Shown: piece by piece, positions 25,309-33,714 of the stretch | Position numbering within the stretch: position 1 is the first letter of the stretch | Layout: every line of letters starts with the position of its first letter | From: Candidatus Solibacter usitatus | Lineage (GTDB): Bacteria > Acidobacteriota > Terriglobia > Bryobacterales > Bryobacteraceae | Assembly (NCBI GenBank): GCA_016213245.1 | Contig: JACRBC010000040.1 | Span: 1 to 43,695, forward strand | DNA: 43,695 bases | Direction: 5' to 3' | Notes under the pieces: model-generated | Database searches by the model: none | The model's input: the letters and a program-made list of their open reading frames with translations, nothing else | Told to the model about the DNA's origin: nothing | Position numbers and translations under genes: made by a program

Positions 25309-26550
25309 GTGATTCCCTTTCAATACCGCGAGGGCGTTCTCTACTGCGAGGACGTGGAGTTACTGAAGGTGGCCGAACAGGCCGGCACGCCATGCTACGT
25401 CTACTCCAGCGCCGCCGTGCTGGAGCGATACCGGGCCTACGATGAGGGCCTCGCCGGCGCGCCACACCGCGTCCACTACGCCGTCAAGGCCAACGGAAAC
25501 CTCGCCCTGCTGCGCCTGCTCGCCGGGACGGGCGCCGGCTTCGACATTGTCTCCGGCGGTGAGTTGTACCGCGTTCTCCAGGCGGGAGGCAACGCAGGCG
25601 ACGTCGTCTTTTCAGGCGTCGGCAAGACGCGCGACGAGATCGACTACGCGCTCAACGAGGGCATTCACAGCTTCAACTGCGAGAGCGAGGCCGAGATCGG
25701 GCTCATCAGCGCGCTCGCCGTGCGCCTGGGCAAGACCGCCGCGGTGGCGCTCCGCGTCAATCCCGACGTCGACCCGGCCACCCATCCCTACATCTCCACC
25801 GGCCTCAAGCAGAACAAGTTCGGCATCGACATCGCCGAAGTAGAGGATGTCTATCTGCGCGCCGCGGCGCTGCCGGGCGTGCGTCTCACCGGAGTAAGCT
25901 GCCACATCGGCTCCCAACTGCTGGACGCCGCCCCGCTGCTGGAGGCCGCCCGCAAGCTGCTGGCCTTGGTGGATCGCCTCCGCGCCCGCGGCGTTCCCAT
26001 TGCCGAACTCGACCTCGGAGGCGGGCTCGGCGTCGCCTACGAGCCCGGCAGCGCCCGCCCCGATGTGGCGGCGTTCCTGGCCGGGGTGAAAGACATGGTG
26101 GCCGGCAAGGACCTTTTCCTGATGTTTGAGCCGGGCCGCTCCATCGTGGCTGAGGCCGGCGCCCTGCTGGCCCGTGTGCTCTACCGCAAGCGCAACGGCG
26201 ACAAGGAGTTCATCATCATCGACGCATCCATGACGGACCTGATCCGGCCGGCGCTCTATGAAGCCCACCACCAGATCCTGCCGTTGCGCCACTCCAAGTT
26301 TGGCGCCGTCACCGCCGACATCGTCGGCCCGGTGTGTGAAAGCGGCGATTTCCTGGCAGAAAACCGCGAAGTGGCCAACGTCCTGCCGGGTGACATGGTG
26401 GCCGCCATGACCGCCGGCGCCTACGGCTTCGTCATGGCCTCGAACTACAATGCGCGGCCCCGGCCGTGTGAAGTCCTTGTCGACGGCGCCGAATGGCGCG
26501 TGGTGCGCCGGCGCGAATCCCTGGCCGACCTGGTGCGCGGCGAAGAGTAG
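25309..26550 (+). CDS. lysA: Diaminopimelate decarboxylase
   Basis: Last step of lysine synthesis: meso-DAP to lysine with PLP. 413 residues. The PLP Lys is at about residue 60 (YAVKANGN). Other motifs are HPYISTGLKQNKFGI, SCHIGSQ, ELDLGGGLGV for phosphate binding, MFEPGRSIV, and the catalytic CESGDFLA and AGAYGFVMASNYN. The start is GTG with GAGGG upstream; there is no better ATG. It follows the phosphatase by 19 bases. It is cytoplasmic and appears intact. Confidence 0.96.
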   Translation: MIPFQYREGVLYCEDVELLKVAEQAGTPCYVYSSAAVLERYRAYDEGLAGAPHRVHYAVKANGNLALLRLLAGTGAGFDIVSGGELYRVLQAGGNAGDVVFSGVGKTRDEIDYALNEGIHSFNCESEAEIGLISALAVRLGKTAAVALRVNPDVDPATHPYISTGLKQNKFGIDIAEVEDVYLRAAALPGVRLTGVSCHIGSQLLDAAPLLEAARKLLALVDRLRARGVPIAELDLGGGLGVAYEPGSARPDVAAFLAGVKDMVAGKDLFLMFEPGRSIVAEAGALLARVLYRKRNGDKEFIIIDASMTDLIRPALYEAHHQILPLRHSKFGAVTADIVGPVCESGDFLAENREVANVLPGDMVAAMTAGAYGFVMASNYNARPRPCEVLVDGAEWRVVRRRESLADLVRGEE

Positions 26551-26558
26551 CCGCGTCC

Positions 26559-27026
26559 CTACAACAGTTTCTTTACTGCCGCCTCCAGTTCTGCGGTGTT
26601 CACCTCACCAAAGAAGCTGCGTACTTTCCTGCCGTTCCTGTCATACAGGAACCACGCCGGCAACGCGCCCTGCCACTTGGGATCGATGGCGTTGACGAAC
26701 TTGTCGTCGTCCTTCGCTTTCCGGATGTAGGCCGGAGCCGGGGCCTTTGCCTTGTCGATGAATGCCGCTGCGGCGACGGCCTGCTCCGGTTCGTCGGCGG
26801 AGATGGTCACAAGCTGGAATCCCTGCCCGCGCAGCCTGGTTTCCAGGGCGATCAGTTGCGGCATCTCCTTGCGGCAGGGGACGCAGTAAGTCGCCCAGAA
26901 GTTGACCAGCAGGACTTTGCCCCTGGCCGCGGCAACGAGCTTTGGGTACGACGCCTCGTCGACGGGCTTCAGGTCGGCGCCGGCCGCCGCCAGCGCCAGG
27001 GCGGCCAACAGGGGCAGCACCCTCAA
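26559..27026 (-). CDS. TlpA-type periplasmic thioredoxin
   Basis: 155 residues. A TTG start overlapping the TGA stop of the upstream gene (TTGA), with GGAG 8 bases before it, gives the leader LRVLPLLAALALAAAGA. The redox motif is WATYCVPC (Cys48, Cys51). It would reduce or isomerise disulfides outside the cytoplasm, for example in cytochrome maturation. It is last of a four-gene overlapping group with two secreted regulatory-like proteins and a LysW-like protein. Extension upstream to 27371 would read the neighbour in another frame and is rejected. Confidence 0.88.
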   Translation of the reverse strand: MRVLPLLAALALAAAGADLKPVDEASYPKLVAAARGKVLLVNFWATYCVPCRKEMPQLIALETRLRGQGFQLVTISADEPEQAVAAAAFIDKAKAPAPAYIRKAKDDDKFVNAIDPKWQGALPAWFLYDRNGRKVRSFFGEVNTAELEAAVKKLL

Positions 27027-27430
27027 GGCTTTTTCTCCTCCGCGGGCGGGGCAGGCTTCTGGCCGGCTTTCCCGGGCTCGAGCTTCAGGTTCACAATCGC
27101 GTCCAACCGCGTGTCGAAGATGGTGAGCGCCCGCACAGGGCTGGAAAACTCGTTGAAATCCGCTTTCAGCTCGTAGTCGACGCCGGTGGAGAGGTTCTGG
27201 AACTGGTACTTCCCGTTGGTCTGCGTGATGAATGACCGTACTTGCAGGCTCTTGCGGTTCTTCAGTTGGACAACGGCCCCGACGGCAAGAGAGCCGTCCG
27301 GAAGGTTGACCACTCCCGTCACGTTGCGGACATGCGGGTCCCGCGCCTTGTCCTTCTTCTGATTGGTCCATTGAAAGGCGCCGAGGGCGGCGGCCGAGAG
27401 AGCGAGCGCGAGCAGAAGCCGGCGTGTCAT
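27023..27430 (-). CDS. Secreted carboxypeptidase-regulatory-like domain protein
   Basis: 135 residues. The signal peptide MTRRLLLALALSAAALGAF precedes a single beta-sandwich of the carboxypeptidase regulatory type (VTGVVNLPDGSLAVGAVVQL, then TNGKYQFQNLSTGVDYELKA) and a Lys/Pro-rich end. The ATG at 27430 has AGGGG at a good distance; a GTG at 27436 overlaps the previous stop (GTGA). Such domains occur widely in acidobacterial secreted and outer-membrane proteins, but the binding partner is unknown. It is related in fold, not in sequence, to the next gene upstream. Confidence 0.8.
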   Translation of the reverse strand: MTRRLLLALALSAAALGAFQWTNQKKDKARDPHVRNVTGVVNLPDGSLAVGAVVQLKNRKSLQVRSFITQTNGKYQFQNLSTGVDYELKADFNEFSSPVRALTIFDTRLDAIVNLKLEPGKAGQKPAPPAEEKKP

Positions 27431-27432
27431 GT

Positions 27433-27831
27433 TCACTTCCCCTGCTGAGATTCTGGTTTCAGCGTGATGTAGATTTCCAGACGTTCGGGCCCGCCGGAGA
27501 TGGCGGCCAGCCGCTGTTCGGCCCTGAAGCCCGGAGCGCGGGCGGTGAGGATGTAGTCCGCCTTGAGCGGCGGGACACGGAAGAAGAACTCTCCCCGGCC
27601 ATTGACGGCCATCTTCTGCGGCCTGGGAGGCTTTGCGCCCTGCGGAGGCGTCTTCACCGCGAGTGTCACTTCCGCCCGCGGCAGCGCAAAGCCGGGCTCC
27701 TGGAATACGGTTCCGGCGATCACCGCGGCTTCAACCGGTTTCTTGCCGGCCGCTCCCAAGAGAGAGGCAAGCAGGAAGCCGCAAAGGAGGAAAAGACGCG
27801 GCGCCACATTAGTGCCAGTCGTCTTCCTCAT
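27433..27831 (-). CDS. Secreted carboxypeptidase-regulatory-like protein
   Basis: 132 residues when started at ATG 27831, which gives the leader MRKTTGTNVAPRLFLLCGFL and then LASLLGAAG; a GTG at 27807 is an alternative without the Lys/Arg cluster. The mature part is one regulatory-like beta-sandwich (AVIAGTVFQEPGFALPRAEV ... FFFRVPPLKADYILTARAPG). The chosen start overlaps the acidic zinc-ribbon gene by 23 bases. Its stop touches the next gene (GTGA). Function unknown. Confidence 0.75.
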   Translation of the reverse strand: MRKTTGTNVAPRLFLLCGFLLASLLGAAGKKPVEAAVIAGTVFQEPGFALPRAEVTLAVKTPPQGAKPPRPQKMAVNGRGEFFFRVPPLKADYILTARAPGFRAEQRLAAISGGPERLEIYITLKPESQQGK

Positions 27832-28051
27832 CTTCGTCATCCTCTTCCTCTTCGTCATCCTCCTCGTCCTCGTCAAAGTCCTCATCCAGGTCGTCTTCGT
27901 CGAAGTCGTCGTCGTCGGCCTCGAGTTCGAGCGGGTCGACGGAGGAAACCAGGAAGTTCTTTCCGCACTCCTCGCAGAGTATCGATTCACCTTCGTCGAG
28001 TTCGTCTTCTTCCACGTCGATGGCAGCACCGCAGCCGGGGCAGTCAATCAT
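27809..28051 (-). CDS. LysW-like zinc ribbon with hyperacidic tail
   Basis: 80 residues. A zinc ribbon has Cys4/Cys7 (CPGCGAAI) and Cys26/Cys29 (CEECGKNF), followed by VSSVDPLELE, which matches LysW (VVSLDPLRLEL). LysW is the amino-group carrier of lysine/arginine synthesis and ends in EDWGE, its last Glu being the attachment point. Here residues 45-80 are almost all Asp/Glu and the protein ends DDWH, so the terminal Glu is absent. No LysX/ArgX ligase is in the window. It may be a LysW relative with a new carrier or protein-binding role, or a general acidic zinc-ribbon protein. First gene of the group ending with TlpA. Confidence 0.75.
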   Translation of the reverse strand: MIDCPGCGAAIDVEEDELDEGESILCEECGKNFLVSSVDPLELEADDDDFDEDDLDEDFDEDEEDDEEEEDDEDEEDDWH

Positions 28052-28138
28052 GACTTCTTCTCCTCAAGTGAAGGCACGCTGATGAATCGCTCAGAGTGAA
28101 TTGTCGCCAAAGACCGCTCCGCAATGCAATGGGCAAGA

Positions 28139-28528
28139 TCAGTGGGCGTTCAACGCCCGCTCCTGCTCCGCCCGGCTGGCGCCGGCAAGCGCGGCGGCGT
28201 ACCGGGTCAACGCACCGGGCGGGACTGTGACGATCGTCTTGTCCATGTCCTCCCAGGTCCGGATCATTTGCTCCAAGTGCAGCCCCGCCACTCTCAGGCA
28301 CCAGGCGTCGGTCACCTCGCGGCCCGCTTCCGCGGCGGCGGCAACCAGTCCGGCGTGGGGTAGCGCAACGACGATCTCCCGCTGCTCATCGCCGCCGGTG
28401 AGATAGTACTTGCAGTCGATGGCGTCGGCGTGGCGGATCGAAATGGCGTTCTGCTGCCAGCGGAATTCGGCAACCCACACCCGGCCGAACGGGTCTGTCA
28501 CACTGAACCGGCGAAAGTTCTCGGGCAT
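28139..28528 (-). CDS. Conserved-looking hypothetical protein
   Basis: 129 residues, unrecognised. There is no signal peptide or membrane segment. The N-terminal half looks like beta strands (VTDPFGRVWVAEFRWQQNAI), the C-terminal half is helical (HLEQMIRTWEDMDKTIVTVP). It follows folE by 51 bases on the same strand and may be the end of the pterin operon. The 87 bases after it (28052-28138) hold only the start region of the LysW-like gene. Confidence 0.6.
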   Translation of the reverse strand: MPENFRRFSVTDPFGRVWVAEFRWQQNAISIRHADAIDCKYYLTGGDEQREIVVALPHAGLVAAAAEAGREVTDAWCLRVAGLHLEQMIRTWEDMDKTIVTVPPGALTRYAAALAGASRAEQERALNAH

Positions 28529-28579
28529 GCAATTTCATCCTAACCCAGGATCGGAAGCCGCTGTCCGCCGCCGGGCGAC

Positions 28580-29215
28580 CTACCAGTTCGACAGGCCGTC
28601 GTGCCGGACGTGCGACAGGAACTCGTCGCGCGTATCCTTGCGCAGCCGGAACTGGCCCAGCATGGCCGACGAAGTCGTCGACGAGTGCTGCTTCTCCACG
28701 CCCCGCATCATCATGCAGAAATGCCGCGCCTCGGTGATCACCGCCACCCCCTGCGGATCGAGCACATCCTGGACGCACCTGGCGATCTGCTGCGTCATCC
28801 GTTCCTGCACCTGCAAGCGCCGCGCGAAGACGTCCACCAGCCTCGGTATCTTGCTCAATCCGATGATCTTGTCCTTGGGGATGTAGGCTACGTGCGCCTT
28901 GCCGTAAAAAGGCAGCAGATGATGCTCGCACAGCGAGAAGAACTCAATGTCCTTCACCACGATCATGTCGTCGCACTTCTCGTTGAACACCGCGCCGTTC
29001 ACGATCCTGGCGATGTCCTCGCCGTAACCGCTGGTGAGGAACTTCAGCGCCTTCTCGGCGCGCGCCGGCGTGGCCAGCAGGCCCTCGCGGGTGGGGTCCT
29101 CTCCGAGTTCCCGCAGGATTCCGGCCATGTGCCCGGCTATCCTGCCGCTCTCCCGCCGCGGGGCGATCACCTTAACATCGGCTTTGCGTGACTTGATCGG
29201 CATCTGCTTTCCCAT
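28580..29215 (-). CDS. folE: GTP cyclohydrolase I
   Basis: Converts GTP to dihydroneopterin triphosphate, the entry to folate, biopterin and queuosine. 211 residues. Motifs are [14 protein letters not shown] (zinc Cys96, His99), [20 protein letters not shown] and [11 protein letters not shown] (third zinc Cys). The ATG at 29215 overlaps the upstream PTPS gene by 44 bases; an in-frame ATG at 29203 has a better-placed purine-rich site and is an alternative. Two PTPS-family genes lie directly upstream, so the product of this enzyme is probably their substrate. Confidence 0.96.
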   Translation of the reverse strand: MGKQMPIKSRKADVKVIAPRRESGRIAGHMAGILRELGEDPTREGLLATPARAEKALKFLTSGYGEDIARIVNGAVFNEKCDDMIVVKDIEFFSLCEHHLLPFYGKAHVAYIPKDKIIGLSKIPRLVDVFARRLQVQERMTQQIARCVQDVLDPQGVAVITEARHFCMMMRGVEKQHSSTTSSAMLGQFRLRKDTRDEFLSHVRHDGLSNW

Positions 29216-29666
29216 CCTCCGCTACTGGGGCGGATACTTCAAAGATGTTGTTCCGGGTCTCCTGGATTCGCACCCGTTCCAGCCGCGCCGCCACTTCGGG
29301 GAAGGCCGCCGGCCAAGCTTGCGCCAGGCGCCTGGCGGCGACTTCGGCCAGGTTCTCCGTCGTGGGGACCAGGGTTGTAAACTCCTCCAGTTCGACGTTC
29401 AGATTGCGGCGGTCCACGTGGTCCAAGAGTGCGCTCTGCACCAGACGGTCCAGCTTCTCCAGCCCGATCAGCCGTCCGAAGCGCGGATCCACTCTCCCCC
29501 GCACGGTCACCTCCAGCACGTAATCGTGCCCGTGCCCGAACGGATTGTTGCACTTGCCGTAGACTTCGCGGTTGCGCTCGCCGGTCAACAGCGGCGAATG
29601 GAGGCGATGAGCCGCCGAAAACCGGTAGCGGCGGGTGAGGCTCAGTTCCGGGTCCTGGCGGTTCAC
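29172..29666 (-). CDS. 6-pyruvoyl-tetrahydropterin synthase / QueD homologue
   Basis: 164 residues. All PTPS landmarks are present: zinc His20 in FSAAHRL, catalytic Cys39 in [14 protein letters not shown] with His45/His47, the Asp/His region [11 protein letters not shown] and the substrate Glu in IQETRNN. The GKCNN form is closer to eukaryotic-type PTPS than to E. coli QueD. It acts on dihydroneopterin triphosphate made by FolE. A GTG start overlaps the previous stop (GTGA). QueC and QueE are absent here, so biopterin-like product or queuosine precursor cannot be decided. Confidence 0.92.
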   Translation of the reverse strand: MNRQDPELSLTRRYRFSAAHRLHSPLLTGERNREVYGKCNNPFGHGHDYVLEVTVRGRVDPRFGRLIGLEKLDRLVQSALLDHVDRRNLNVELEEFTTLVPTTENLAEVAARRLAQAWPAAFPEVAARLERVRIQETRNNIFEVSAPVAEDGKADADQVTQSRC

Positions 29667-30079
29667 GTCAGCTCCCCCGCATAATCCACGAAGAGGTCCC
29701 CGGTTTCAAACAACCGCACCCGGCTCAACCGGGCGGGACCGCCGGCGAAGCGCGGCGCCAGCCGCCGCCAGATCTCCACCGCCAGGTTTTCGGTCGTCGG
29801 CACCAATTCGCCGAATGGCGGCACCTCGTGGTTCAGATGGCGGTGGTCCATCGGCTCCACCACCTCTTCCTCCAGGATGCGCTTCACCTCCTTCAGGTCC
29901 ACCACCATGCCTGTCACAGCGTCCGGCGCCCCTTCGAGCGTCACTTCCAGCGCGTAGTTGTGCCCATGGCCATGCCGGTTGGCATCGGCTCCGTACAAGG
30001 CCAGGTTCTCGGCCCCGGAAAGCGAGGGGTTGTAGCACCAGTGCGATGCCGAAAACTCGATTCTTCTGGTGATCCACAT
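29663..30079 (-). CDS. Second PTPS/QueD-family protein lacking the catalytic Cys
   Basis: 138 residues from ATG 30079 (MWITRRIEFSASHW); the longer start at 30133 adds unrelated residues. Zinc ligands are kept (His13, His38, His40 in HGHGHNYAL), and so are PTENLAVEIWRR and the final LFETGD. At the place of the catalytic Cys the paralogue downstream has YGKCNN, while this protein has YGADAN, so Asp32 replaces Cys. That suggests a different reaction on the same type of substrate, or a structural partner of the intact paralogue. First gene of the pterin group. Confidence 0.88.
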   Translation of the reverse strand: MWITRRIEFSASHWCYNPSLSGAENLALYGADANRHGHGHNYALEVTLEGAPDAVTGMVVDLKEVKRILEEEVVEPMDHRHLNHEVPPFGELVPTTENLAVEIWRRLAPRFAGGPARLSRVRLFETGDLFVDYAGELT

Positions 30080-30128
30080 GACGGGAAAGGACTTACACAA
30101 GCTGTGATGCGCGCCCGCCGGCTCACGA

Positions 30129-30138
30129 TACAATTATA
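30129..30138. promoter_or_regulatory. Overlapping -10-like boxes between pterin and thioredoxin genes
   Basis: TACAAT on the plus strand (30129-30134) lies 15 bases before the ResA-like ATG. TATAAT on the minus strand (30138-30133) lies 53 bases before the second PTPS start. They overlap, so one AT-rich patch could fire both ways. Neither has a clear -35 box. Confidence 0.35.
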
Positions 30139-30149
30139 AGTGACTTGGT

Positions 30150-30671
30150 ATGAACAACGAAAAAACGGTTTCCCGGATCCAGGCCGTCGCCGCAGTCCTG
30201 CTGGCCGGGCTGTGCTTTATCGTTGGCAGCTCTCTGCGCGAGCCCCTGGTGGTGGTGGGCGACCGCGCCCCGGGCTTTTCGTTGACGACCGACAAGGGAC
30301 GGCGGATTTCGACGACCGATTTCGGCGGCAAGGTTCTGGTGGTCAACTTCTGGGCCACGTGGTGTCCGCCCTGCATCGAGGAACTCCCGTCGCTGCAGGC
30401 CATGGCCGAGCGGCTCGGCCCCAAGGGGGTGGTCGTGCTCGGGGTGAGCGTCGACCGCAACGACGCGGCTTACCGGCGATTCGTCCAGCAGGCCAGGATC
30501 GGTTTTGAAACCTGGCGCGACCCGGAAGCCGACATCAGCGCCAGCTACGGCACCTTCAAGTACCCTGAAACCTACGTAATTGGCAGCGACGGGAAGGTGC
30601 GCCAGAAGCACGTGGGCCCGCGCGACTGGATGGAACCGTCACTGATTCAGAGCATCGAGTCCCTGCTGTAG
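30150..30671 (+). CDS. ResA/TlpA-type membrane-anchored thioredoxin
   Basis: 173 residues. One N-terminal helix (IQAVAAVLLAGLCFIVG) anchors or exports the protein; the thioredoxin domain follows with WATWCPPC (Cys72, Cys75), VVGDRAPGFSL at its start and the cis-Pro region FKYPETYVI. Typical partners are cytochrome c maturation apoproteins. Start spacing is tight against a -10-like box and the ribosome site is weak. It is followed 17 bases later by the glcD-type gene. Confidence 0.9.
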   Translation: MNNEKTVSRIQAVAAVLLAGLCFIVGSSLREPLVVVGDRAPGFSLTTDKGRRISTTDFGGKVLVVNFWATWCPPCIEELPSLQAMAERLGPKGVVVLGVSVDRNDAAYRRFVQQARIGFETWRDPEADISASYGTFKYPETYVIGSDGKVRQKHVGPRDWMEPSLIQSIESLL

Positions 30672-30688
30672 TACATTGGGGGACGAAC

Positions 30689-32122
30689 GTGCCCCACCCC
30701 AGTTGGAGAGACGACCTGATCCGCATCGTCGGCCCTCGGGGTTACCTCGACCGCCCCGAAGATCTGCGGCTCTACGAATACGACGGCGGCGTGGACAAGG
30801 CGCGCCCGGACATCGTCGTCTTCCCGCGCTCCACCGAAGAAGTCAGCGCTATCGCCCGCACGGCCTCCCGGCACGGCCTCCCGGTGGTGGGCCGCGGCGC
30901 GGGGACCGGACTCAGCGGCGGCGCCATCCCGTCCCAGGGCGGCATCATGATCGGCTTCTCGCGCATGAACCGCATCCTGGAGATCGACCTGGCGAATGAG
31001 CGCGCCGTGGTCGAGCCCGGCGTCGTCAATCTCGACCTCTCCATGGCGGTGGATGCCGCCGGTTACTTCTACGCCCCCGACCCCTCGAGCCAGCGCGCCT
31101 GCACTATCGGCGGCAACGTCGCCGAAAACGCCGGCGGCCCCCATACGCTGGCCTACGGCGTCACCACCAACCACGTCCTCGGGCTTGAAGCGGTGCTCCC
31201 CGACGGCACAATCGTGCAGACTGGCGCCTGGTGGCCCGATACCCCTGGCTACGACATCAGCGGACTGCTCACCGGCAGCGAGGGCACCATGGCCCTGGTC
31301 ACCAAGGCCGTCGTTCGCCTGATGCGCAAACCCGAAACAGTCAAGACGATGCTGGCCATTTACGACACCGAGGACGATTGCGCCACCACCGTCAGCGAGA
31401 TCACCGCCCGCGCCATCACGCCCGCCGCCCTGGAGATGCTCGACGGCACCATGCTCAAGATGGTGGAGGCGGCCGTCCACGCCGGCTACCCGCTGGACGC
31501 CGCCGGCGTGCTGCTCATCGAACTGGAAGGACTCAGGGAAGCGGTTGAAGAACAGGCCGAACAGGTCCGCCTCGCCTGCCTTCAATGCCGCGCGCGCGAG
31601 GTTCGCGAGGCGAAAAGCGAGGCCGAGCGCCAGCTCCTCTGGAAGGGGCGCAAGAACGCGTTCGGCGCCATCGGGCGCGTCAGCCCATTCTTTTACGTCC
31701 ATGACGGCGTGGTGCCCCGCACCAAGATCGCCCCCACCCTGCGCTTCATCGGAGGCGTATCCAGCAGCAGCGGATTGACCATTGGCAACATCTTTCACGC
31801 CGGCGACGGCAACATGCACCCCATCATCCTCTTCGATGCCCGCCGGCCCGGCGACATCGACAAGGCCCAGAGGGCCGGTTTCGACATCCTCGAGTACTGC
31901 ATCCAGGCCGGCGGCTCCATCACCGGCGAACACGGCATCGGCTTGGAGAAGGTCCACCTGATGAGCCGGCAGTACTCGGCCGAGTCGCTCGACATGATGC
32001 GCCGCATCAAGGAACTGTTCGATCCCGCCAGGCTCTTCAACCCTGGCAAGCTCCTGCCCGGCCGGCGAGGCTGCGCCGAAATCCGCCAGCCTCCCTTGAT
32101 TCCGGGCAGCCCGGTCTATTGA
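30689..32122 (+). CDS. FAD-linked oxidase, glycolate oxidase GlcD-type
   Basis: 477 residues, GTG start. FAD-binding PCMH domain: VVFPRSTEEVSAIARTA, VVGRGAGTGLSGGA, CTIGGNVAENAGGPH. The C-terminal FAD-linked oxidase domain carries NIFHAGDGNMHP and the GlcD/D-lactate dehydrogenase motif GEHGIGLEK. It oxidises a 2-hydroxy acid such as glycolate or D-lactate. The iron-sulfur GlcF and GlcE subunits usual for glycolate oxidase are not next to it, so it may be a single-subunit D-lactate/2-hydroxyglutarate-type dehydrogenase. Confidence 0.92.
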   Translation: MPHPSWRDDLIRIVGPRGYLDRPEDLRLYEYDGGVDKARPDIVVFPRSTEEVSAIARTASRHGLPVVGRGAGTGLSGGAIPSQGGIMIGFSRMNRILEIDLANERAVVEPGVVNLDLSMAVDAAGYFYAPDPSSQRACTIGGNVAENAGGPHTLAYGVTTNHVLGLEAVLPDGTIVQTGAWWPDTPGYDISGLLTGSEGTMALVTKAVVRLMRKPETVKTMLAIYDTEDDCATTVSEITARAITPAALEMLDGTMLKMVEAAVHAGYPLDAAGVLLIELEGLREAVEEQAEQVRLACLQCRAREVREAKSEAERQLLWKGRKNAFGAIGRVSPFFYVHDGVVPRTKIAPTLRFIGGVSSSSGLTIGNIFHAGDGNMHPIILFDARRPGDIDKAQRAGFDILEYCIQAGGSITGEHGIGLEKVHLMSRQYSAESLDMMRRIKELFDPARLFNPGKLLPGRRGCAEIRQPPLIPGSPVY

Positions 32123-32140
32123 CGGAAGGAGAACCTGCCC

Positions 32141-33106
32141 ATGCTCAACCGGCGCGGATTCATCGCCGGCGCTGCCGCCGCTCTCGTCCCAGCCAGCGGA
32201 CAGAATCGAATGACGCCCAAGGAGCGCGTCAACCGCGTGCTGCAAGGAAAGACGCCCGACCGCGCGCCTTTCACCTTCTGGCACCACTTCAAGGATGAGA
32301 AGCTCCCGGGCCTGAAGCACGCCGCCTCCACGCTGGACTTCCAGCGCCGCTTCCACCTCGACATCGTCAAGGTGATGAGCGACTACCCCTACCCCAAGGG
32401 CAGCGGCGCGCAGTGGTACCAGCTCAAGGAGGTGAGGTCCCCGTTTCCCGAGCAGCTCCAGGCGCTCTCTCTCATCCGCGACGGCCTCTCCGGCCAAAAG
32501 CACTTCCTGGAGACCCTCTTCAACCCCTGGAACGTGGCGGAAAAGCTCTCCTCCAAGGAGGCCGTGGCCGCGCTGATGCGCGAGAAACCGCAGGCGCTGC
32601 TCGATGCCCTGGAAGCCATCGCCAGGTCGCAGGCCAACCACGTCCGCGCCGCACTCGAGCTCGGCGTCTCCGGCATCTTCCTCGCCATAGCCAATGCTCA
32701 GACCGGCATCCTCACTCCCGCCGGGTACGCCAAGTTCAGCGAGCCGTTCGACCGCATGGTGCTGGCCGCCGCCAAGGACGCGCCCATGAACACGCTCCAC
32801 CTGCACGGCGACAAGGTCTATGCGGACCGCTTCTGGCAGGGTTGGCCGGCGCAGGTGATCAACTACTCCGCCCACGAGATCAAGGTGAGCCCCGCCGAAG
32901 CCCGCCGGAAGTGCAGCGCCGTGCTGATGTGCGGGTTGGATCACCGCAGCGCGGCCACGGCCTCCGCCGCCGAGGTCCAAGCGATGGTCGACGCCGCACG
33001 CGCCGCCGGCCCCAAGTGGATCTGCGCGCCGGGTTGTTCAGTGCCGGACGAGTCCACCGACAAGGACTTGCTGCGGCTGAGCCGCCAGTTGAGTGCCGCC
33101 TCATGA
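32141..33106 (+). CDS. Uroporphyrinogen decarboxylase-like protein with Tat-type leader
   Basis: 321 residues. The leader NRRGFIAGAAAALVPASG has a twin-arginine pattern. The rest is a URO-D superfamily barrel: MTPKERVNRVLQGKTPDRAP at the domain start, DIVKVMSDYPYP, LELGVSGIFLAIANAQTG, HLHGDKVY and VLMCGLDHRS. It is not HemE: the N-terminal motif for porphyrin binding is altered and the protein is apparently exported. URO-D relatives include corrinoid methyltransferases, but no corrinoid protein is nearby. Function unknown. Confidence 0.82.
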   Translation: MLNRRGFIAGAAAALVPASGQNRMTPKERVNRVLQGKTPDRAPFTFWHHFKDEKLPGLKHAASTLDFQRRFHLDIVKVMSDYPYPKGSGAQWYQLKEVRSPFPEQLQALSLIRDGLSGQKHFLETLFNPWNVAEKLSSKEAVAALMREKPQALLDALEAIARSQANHVRAALELGVSGIFLAIANAQTGILTPAGYAKFSEPFDRMVLAAAKDAPMNTLHLHGDKVYADRFWQGWPAQVINYSAHEIKVSPAEARRKCSAVLMCGLDHRSAATASAAEVQAMVDAARAAGPKWICAPGCSVPDESTDKDLLRLSRQLSAAS

Positions 33107-33714
33107 GCTGGGCACTCCGCCGTTGGGACTTCTACGCGCCCTACTACGACCGGCTGATCTCGTTCGAGCGCCAGCGCAGGCGCTCCATCGAACTCGCCGC
33201 CCTCCGGCCCGGCGAACGCGTTCTGATCTCCGGCTGCGGCACGGGCCTCGATCTCCACCTCATCCCCGAAGGCGTCGAAATCGATGCCGTCGACTTCAGT
33301 CCCGGCATGTTGGACAAGGCGCGCCAGAAGGAGCGCGCGGCACGCTGTCAGGTAATGGACGCCCAGCAGTTGGATTTTCCGGACGCCACCTTCGATGCCG
33401 TCGTCCTTCACCTCATCGTCGCCATCGTGCCCGATCCGCTCGCCTGCCTGCGCGAGGCCGCCCGCGTGCTCAAGCCCGGCGGGCGCGTCATGATCTTCGA
33501 CAAGTACTTCCACGGCCCGGGCAAGCCCAGGCTCATCCGCCGGCTGCTCAATCCCCTGGCCCGCTGGATCGCCACCGACCTCAACACCCGCACCCTCGAA
33601 CTCGCCGCGCGGGCCGGCCTCGACTTGGTCCACGAGGAACCGGCCATGCTCAACGGCATGTTCCGCGTCGCTAGGCTGGAGCGTCGAACTCCAACACCCG
33701 GCGCAGCGGTGTGA
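33103..33714 (+). CDS. Class I SAM-dependent methyltransferase
   Basis: 203 residues; the ATG overlaps the previous stop (ATGA). An upstream-extended frame exists but is out of register with homology. The Rossmann motif is VLISGCGTGLDL, then VDFSPGMLDKARQK, MDAQQLDFPDATFDAVVLHL and VLKPGGRVMIFDKYF, as in UbiE/PhlE-like small-molecule or lipid methyltransferases. Its last 44 bases overlap the 3' end of the convergent gene at 33671. Substrate unknown. Confidence 0.88.
   Translation: MSWALRRWDFYAPYYDRLISFERQRRRSIELAALRPGERVLISGCGTGLDLHLIPEGVEIDAVDFSPGMLDKARQKERAARCQVMDAQQLDFPDATFDAVVLHLIVAIVPDPLACLREAARVLKPGGRVMIFDKYFHGPGKPRLIRRLLNPLARWIATDLNTRTLELAARAGLDLVHEEPAMLNGMFRVARLERRTPTPGAAV

Noticed and set aside
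27809..28051. Functional LysW for lysine biosynthesis
   Set aside because: The terminal Glu is lost, no ligase is nearby, and a DAP-pathway LysA is present.
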